Shown one piece after another: positions 60,659 through 64,000 of a stretch of DNA of 64,000 bases. The position numbers and the translations under genes were made by a program. Every line of letters starts with the position of its first letter. Within the stretch, counting starts at the first letter, position 1. The notes below the pieces were generated by a model, which worked only from the letters and a program-made list of their open reading frames with translations, had not been told where the DNA came from and ran no database searches. This DNA is from Anarhynchus alexandrinus (lineage: Eukaryota > Chordata > Aves > Charadriiformes > Charadriidae): positions 1,426,996 to 1,490,995 of the forward strand of contig VUYV01000073.1 of assembly GCA_008711295.1 (NCBI GenBank), in the 5' to 3' direction.

Positions 60659-62367
60659 GTAGGCGAAACCCTCCGGCTGCATCCCCATGGCCGGGCTGAG
60701 GCTGTGGCAGGGGAAGGGGACACCACTCGAGCATGCCAGTTGTATTTAGTCATGCCATTAGCAGGATACAGCGGGTCCCAGAGGCAGCCACGTTGCCTGA
60801 CAGCCTCGTGGTGGTGAGGTGTGATACCACAGCCATTTTCCGCAGCCCCCTGGGCTGCAGGGTTGGTGTTGCTCATGCTGTGTGAGTGGGCACCTTCCTG
60901 TTGAGCATCCCTCCTGCAGAGCTGAGTCCCCCTCCACGGGCTCTCCATCACACTGCTCATCCTTCCCTCTGCCACTGCCAGGGAGAAGGAAGTGGGAAGT
61001 GACCATGCTTTCTGAGCATGGTCAAGCCCGCTCACAAATGCTGATGGTTTTGCCAGTGACCTGCTAATATCGCTCCCCCATCTCAGCTGGGTATAAACCT
61101 TCCCTGATGCACGCTTACAATGCCACAGGTCCTTCAGAGGCCGAATTAAATCTAAAGCAGAAGCAGGGACCACCTTTTAAAATGCACGAGGACTAGAAGA
61201 ACTCACTGATGGAGATAGATGACTCGCCACTCCTAGAAATTATTATACTGAGATGGAACATCTTTCTAAGATACTCTGTAGTCAGGTAAAGCTCTGGGTT
61301 TGAGAGAGCAGTCGCTGATAACACTGCTGGTCTCTGTTAGGAGATTGTTGTATTGGCTTCTCATGGTACAACTGCCCACAAGCCTGTGAGAAGCACAGCA
61401 CTGCTAGGCAGTCTCATTTAGAAGGAGCTTTATCTCAGGAACATATTCCCCATCAAGTTTCTTTGTTGTCCTGTTTTCCTTTAATCTATTTCTGACTTGT
61501 CTTGTGTGTATTCAGACAAGTACCTCTCTGAGCATGCCATCTTTTCTCAAACTGAGAACCAGGAAAACCTTTCCTCCCATTTCTGAGCCCTCCTGCCACC
61601 TGAACGGCTGGCATGAGGCTGGCTCTAAGGGTGGCAAAGCTTCACCTACATGGGAGCAACCAAAGAGCTGCTGCCACCACCATCCCAGCCAAAGCACCGG
61701 GGCACTGAAGACCATTTTGCACCTTGGATGTGGAGGAGGAGCAGAGCATCCTCTGCCCAGCATTTGATGCAACTCTAACAGCTTCTGGAATGAACCTCCG
61801 AGGCTCGTTAGTGTTCAGAGACCTGCGAGGTCTTTAATGCTCCTTTTTATCCTCGTTATCTGGGGCAGGAGCTAATCATTTTATCCCAAGTTAGGGGACA
61901 GCCTGCCTCCTGGACTGGTTCCCAGCCTGTCTCCATTTTGTTTCCGGGCAACAGCCAGTAGCTTATTTGATATATTTTTTCCCTAATTCTTGGCTTCACG
62001 CCCTGTCATAACTCAATGTCAGAAATGCCTCCCCCCCATTTCCATTTCCCCACTTATCCACACACAATATTCCTTCAACCCACACTTTTGAATGATTGTC
62101 TCTAAACTGTGCTATAAGCAGAGATAATTTTACAGAGGCAAACAGTCACCAAACAAAAGTTGTCTTAGTGCCAGAATTATCACAGGTGCCTAAGCTGTAT
62201 GTTGAGTGCAGGAATAATTTTTTAATGACATGCTGCCAACCACTGCAAGCAATCGCATGGTTATGGTCTAAGGGGTAAATGGTCTAAGGGGTAATGGAGT
62301 GAAGCGGGTGCATACTCCTTACAGGCACTGCCTAGGACTCATAGCTGTGCTTCTCTCTTCCTGGTAG
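60659..62367 (+). other. GABRR1: GABRR1 intron 2
   Basis: 1709 bp. The first part shares the GC-rich character of exon 2. A minus-strand open frame of 261 codons (60388-61173) covers exon 2 and this part, without a recognised domain. No repeat was identified. Confidence 0.65.
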
Positions 62368-62474
62368 CCCTATCCTAAAACGAAGCCCTGACATCACCAA
62401 ATCTCCCCTGACAAAGTCAGAGCAGCTGCTGCGAATAGATGACCATGACTTCAGCATGAGACCGGGTTTTGGAG
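62368..62474 (+). CDS. GABRR1: GABRR1 exon 3: start of extracellular domain
   Basis: This 107-bp exon encodes SPILKRSPDITKSPLTKSEQ followed by LLRIDDHDFSMRPGFG, ending with the first base of a Gly codon. It is nearly identical to mammalian rho-1 and forms the N-terminal helix region and first strand of the ligand-binding domain. The acceptor ends in cctggtag; the donor is gtatga. Phases fit exon 2 and exon 4. Confidence 0.97.
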
Positions 62475-63839
62475 GTATGAAACGTCCACATTTGTCACTG
62501 TTCCTATTTTACACTGTTGCTCCTTTATCCTGTAACACGTAGTCAGGTGAACAAGTAGATTGACAAGCAGCGCCTTTTCTGTCTCTAATTTTTGTTATTT
62601 TGTGTTGTGAATCCTTGACATGCTCTGGGGTATATGGGTGCAGTGAAATAGCCTTCTTCCTTGGACAAGCAAATAGGTCAAAGGCGTGGGAATGTGATTA
62701 CAAGCAATATAATATTCCTGGTATTCAGTGACACTTTCTTCTGATAAAAACCTGCAAATATACCTTATGTTTATTCCCTGATGATGAGGAAATTCTAAGA
62801 TTTCGTCTTACTGTGGTGATGTGTGTGCATAATCAAATCACGTACCATGCGTACTGACCTGGCCATTACATTTATAATCCAAAAGAAAATATTTTGACTA
62901 CCATGTGTTAATGATTGCTCACAGTTTTGTGGCTGTGTGCTGGAGCAACTAAAGCTTTCAGGGAAATGGATGAAGGAGAACACGTTTTCTTTCAGCCCAT
63001 CGGATTAGAGAATGTTGTAATTTATCTACCCTTTCTGGCTGACAGATGGTCATTCAAATCCAGGATACCATTATATACTCTGACGGAAGAAGATTTTATT
63101 GCTAAATGCTCAATATACCAAATACCAGCATGTTCAATTAATTTAAAAAGGTTTCAGTTTCATAGCAGTCTGCTAACGTGAGCACTATTTATCTTGACAG
63201 ATCTCCTGTACTGTAATTGCCAGAGGTATGTGAGGGGCTAGTCAAAGCCTGGAGGAGGAAAAAAAGATCAAAATCCCTATTACGTGGGGTCACAGACCAA
63301 CCCTTCCCCTTGGGAGCCCCAGGCACATGCCTGTATCCTGTAATGCAACCCCTCCCGTCACCCCATCCTTTCCACAGCCGAGCACTGAGTGATGCGAAAG
63401 CCAAGTACATGGAGTCGCTCTCAGGGATGTTGTTAGCCCGAGAGAGGAGCAGAAGAAGTGAGGGAAAAATTTGGAGTAACCGTCCCGCATCCCCTTAGCT
63501 GCGCCTCTGCTGCTCTCCATGTGAATGGGTGCTCTGCGGGGCAGCCGGCTGGCAAGCCCTGGACCTGAGTGCTAGAGACAGGGCTTTTACATTTTGAAAG
63601 GACATGTGTAGGATGACACAATAAAAAAAGAAAGTCAGTAATGGGTCAGTCTCATTGCTGATTTTGATTGTTAGTAGGAGGTTTTTGTTATTAATTCCAA
63701 CCATTTCTATTTTCAATCAGTTTACAGTTGTTTCTATTTCAGACTGAACATCTATTTTTATCTCTAAGATATGAAAGACAGAGGATTACTTTGTCTCACC
63801 AGATTTATACTTTCTCAACTTTTAATTTTTTTTCCCCAG
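62475..63839 (+). other. GABRR1: GABRR1 intron 3
   Basis: 1365 bp, ending in a T/C-rich tract and the acceptor TTTCCCCAG. No repeat or extra exon is recognised. Confidence 0.7.
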
Positions 63840-63907
63840 GCCCTGCAATTCCCGTTGGGGTGGATGTCCAAGTTGAAAGTCTGGACAGCATTTCTGAGGT
63901 GGACATG
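63840..63907 (+). CDS. GABRR1: GABRR1 exon 4: extracellular domain
   Basis: This 68-bp exon encodes PAIPVGVDVQVESLDSISEV followed by DM. GPAIPVGVDVQVESLDSISEVDM is invariant among vertebrate rho subunits and forms beta-strand 1 plus loop of the ligand-binding domain. The acceptor ends in ccccag; the donor is ATG|gtaaga. The next exon (DFTMTLYLRHYW...) lies beyond the window edge. Confidence 0.97.
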
Positions 63908-63911
63908 GTAA

Positions 63912-64000
63912 GAGTCACAGAAGGGCTAAGGTGAGATGGGACCTCTGGAGACCATCTAGCCCAAATCCCTGCTGAGAGCAGGGCTGGCGAGAGCAGGGCT
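63912..64000 (-). repeat. CR1 LINE 3' end, at window edge
   Basis: GAGTCACAGAA followed by GGTGAGATGGGACCTCTGGA and GACCATCTAGCCCAAATCCC, then CTGCTGAGAGCAGGG, is the 3' end of a CR1 in minus orientation. It begins only about four bases into the intron after GABRR1 exon 4, so it appears to have landed on the donor site flank. It is cut off by the window end. Confidence 0.8.

Noticed and set aside
1..64000. CRISPR arrays, operons, prophage, bacterial mobile systems
   Set aside because: The window is spliced eukaryotic DNA. No spaced palindromic repeat array or densely packed coding was seen.

Overview
The window is vertebrate nuclear DNA, most likely from a bird. It holds spliced exons with GT/AG borders in long non-coding DNA, many CR1 LINE fragments (two with the avian 3' tail made of ATTCTATGAT-like units), and several retroviral-type LTR relics. 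The species cannot be fixed from the sequence alone. Isolated Ns at 9049, 25488-25489, 42088 and 42376 mark assembly joins.

Two related genes lie head to tail on the + strand. Positions 1-13073 hold the last five coding exons of GABRR2 (GABA-A receptor subunit rho-2): part of the extracellular domain with the Cys-loop, TM1-TM3, the intracellular loop and TM4. Its first exons are upstream of the window. From 43482 to the right edge lie the first four coding exons of GABRR1 (rho-1): signal peptide, basic N-terminal segment, and the start of the ligand-binding domain. The rest of GABRR1 is beyond the window. Known mammalian synteny has the same pair in the same order and orientation, so this is an old tandem duplicate. 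Both proteins form homo- or hetero-pentameric GABA-gated chloride channels of the Cys-loop family, best known from retina.

The roughly 30 kb between the genes (13074-43481) and the 17 kb first intron of GABRR1 contain no gene I can recognise. What they do hold is repeats: CR1 copies of different ages, a solo LTR-like element with a triplicated 41-bp block (26841-27441), an ERVL-type LTR relic (39085-39735), another LTR-like block (59035-59690), a CTGC-rich minisatellite (27900-28310), and a 2.9 kb CR1 body that has lost its 3' end (49213-52080). A solo LTR with a 5-bp target duplication lies in the last GABRR2 intron (11992-12417).

The oddest local structure is at 41746-42483. Two pairs of near-identical direct repeats meet at single Ns, and one repeat runs into a piece of LTR. 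The best reading is two haplotypes, one with and one without an LTR insertion, laid end to end by the assembler. I found no unknown gene system. Remaining open frames are short or of low complexity and lack recognisable domains.
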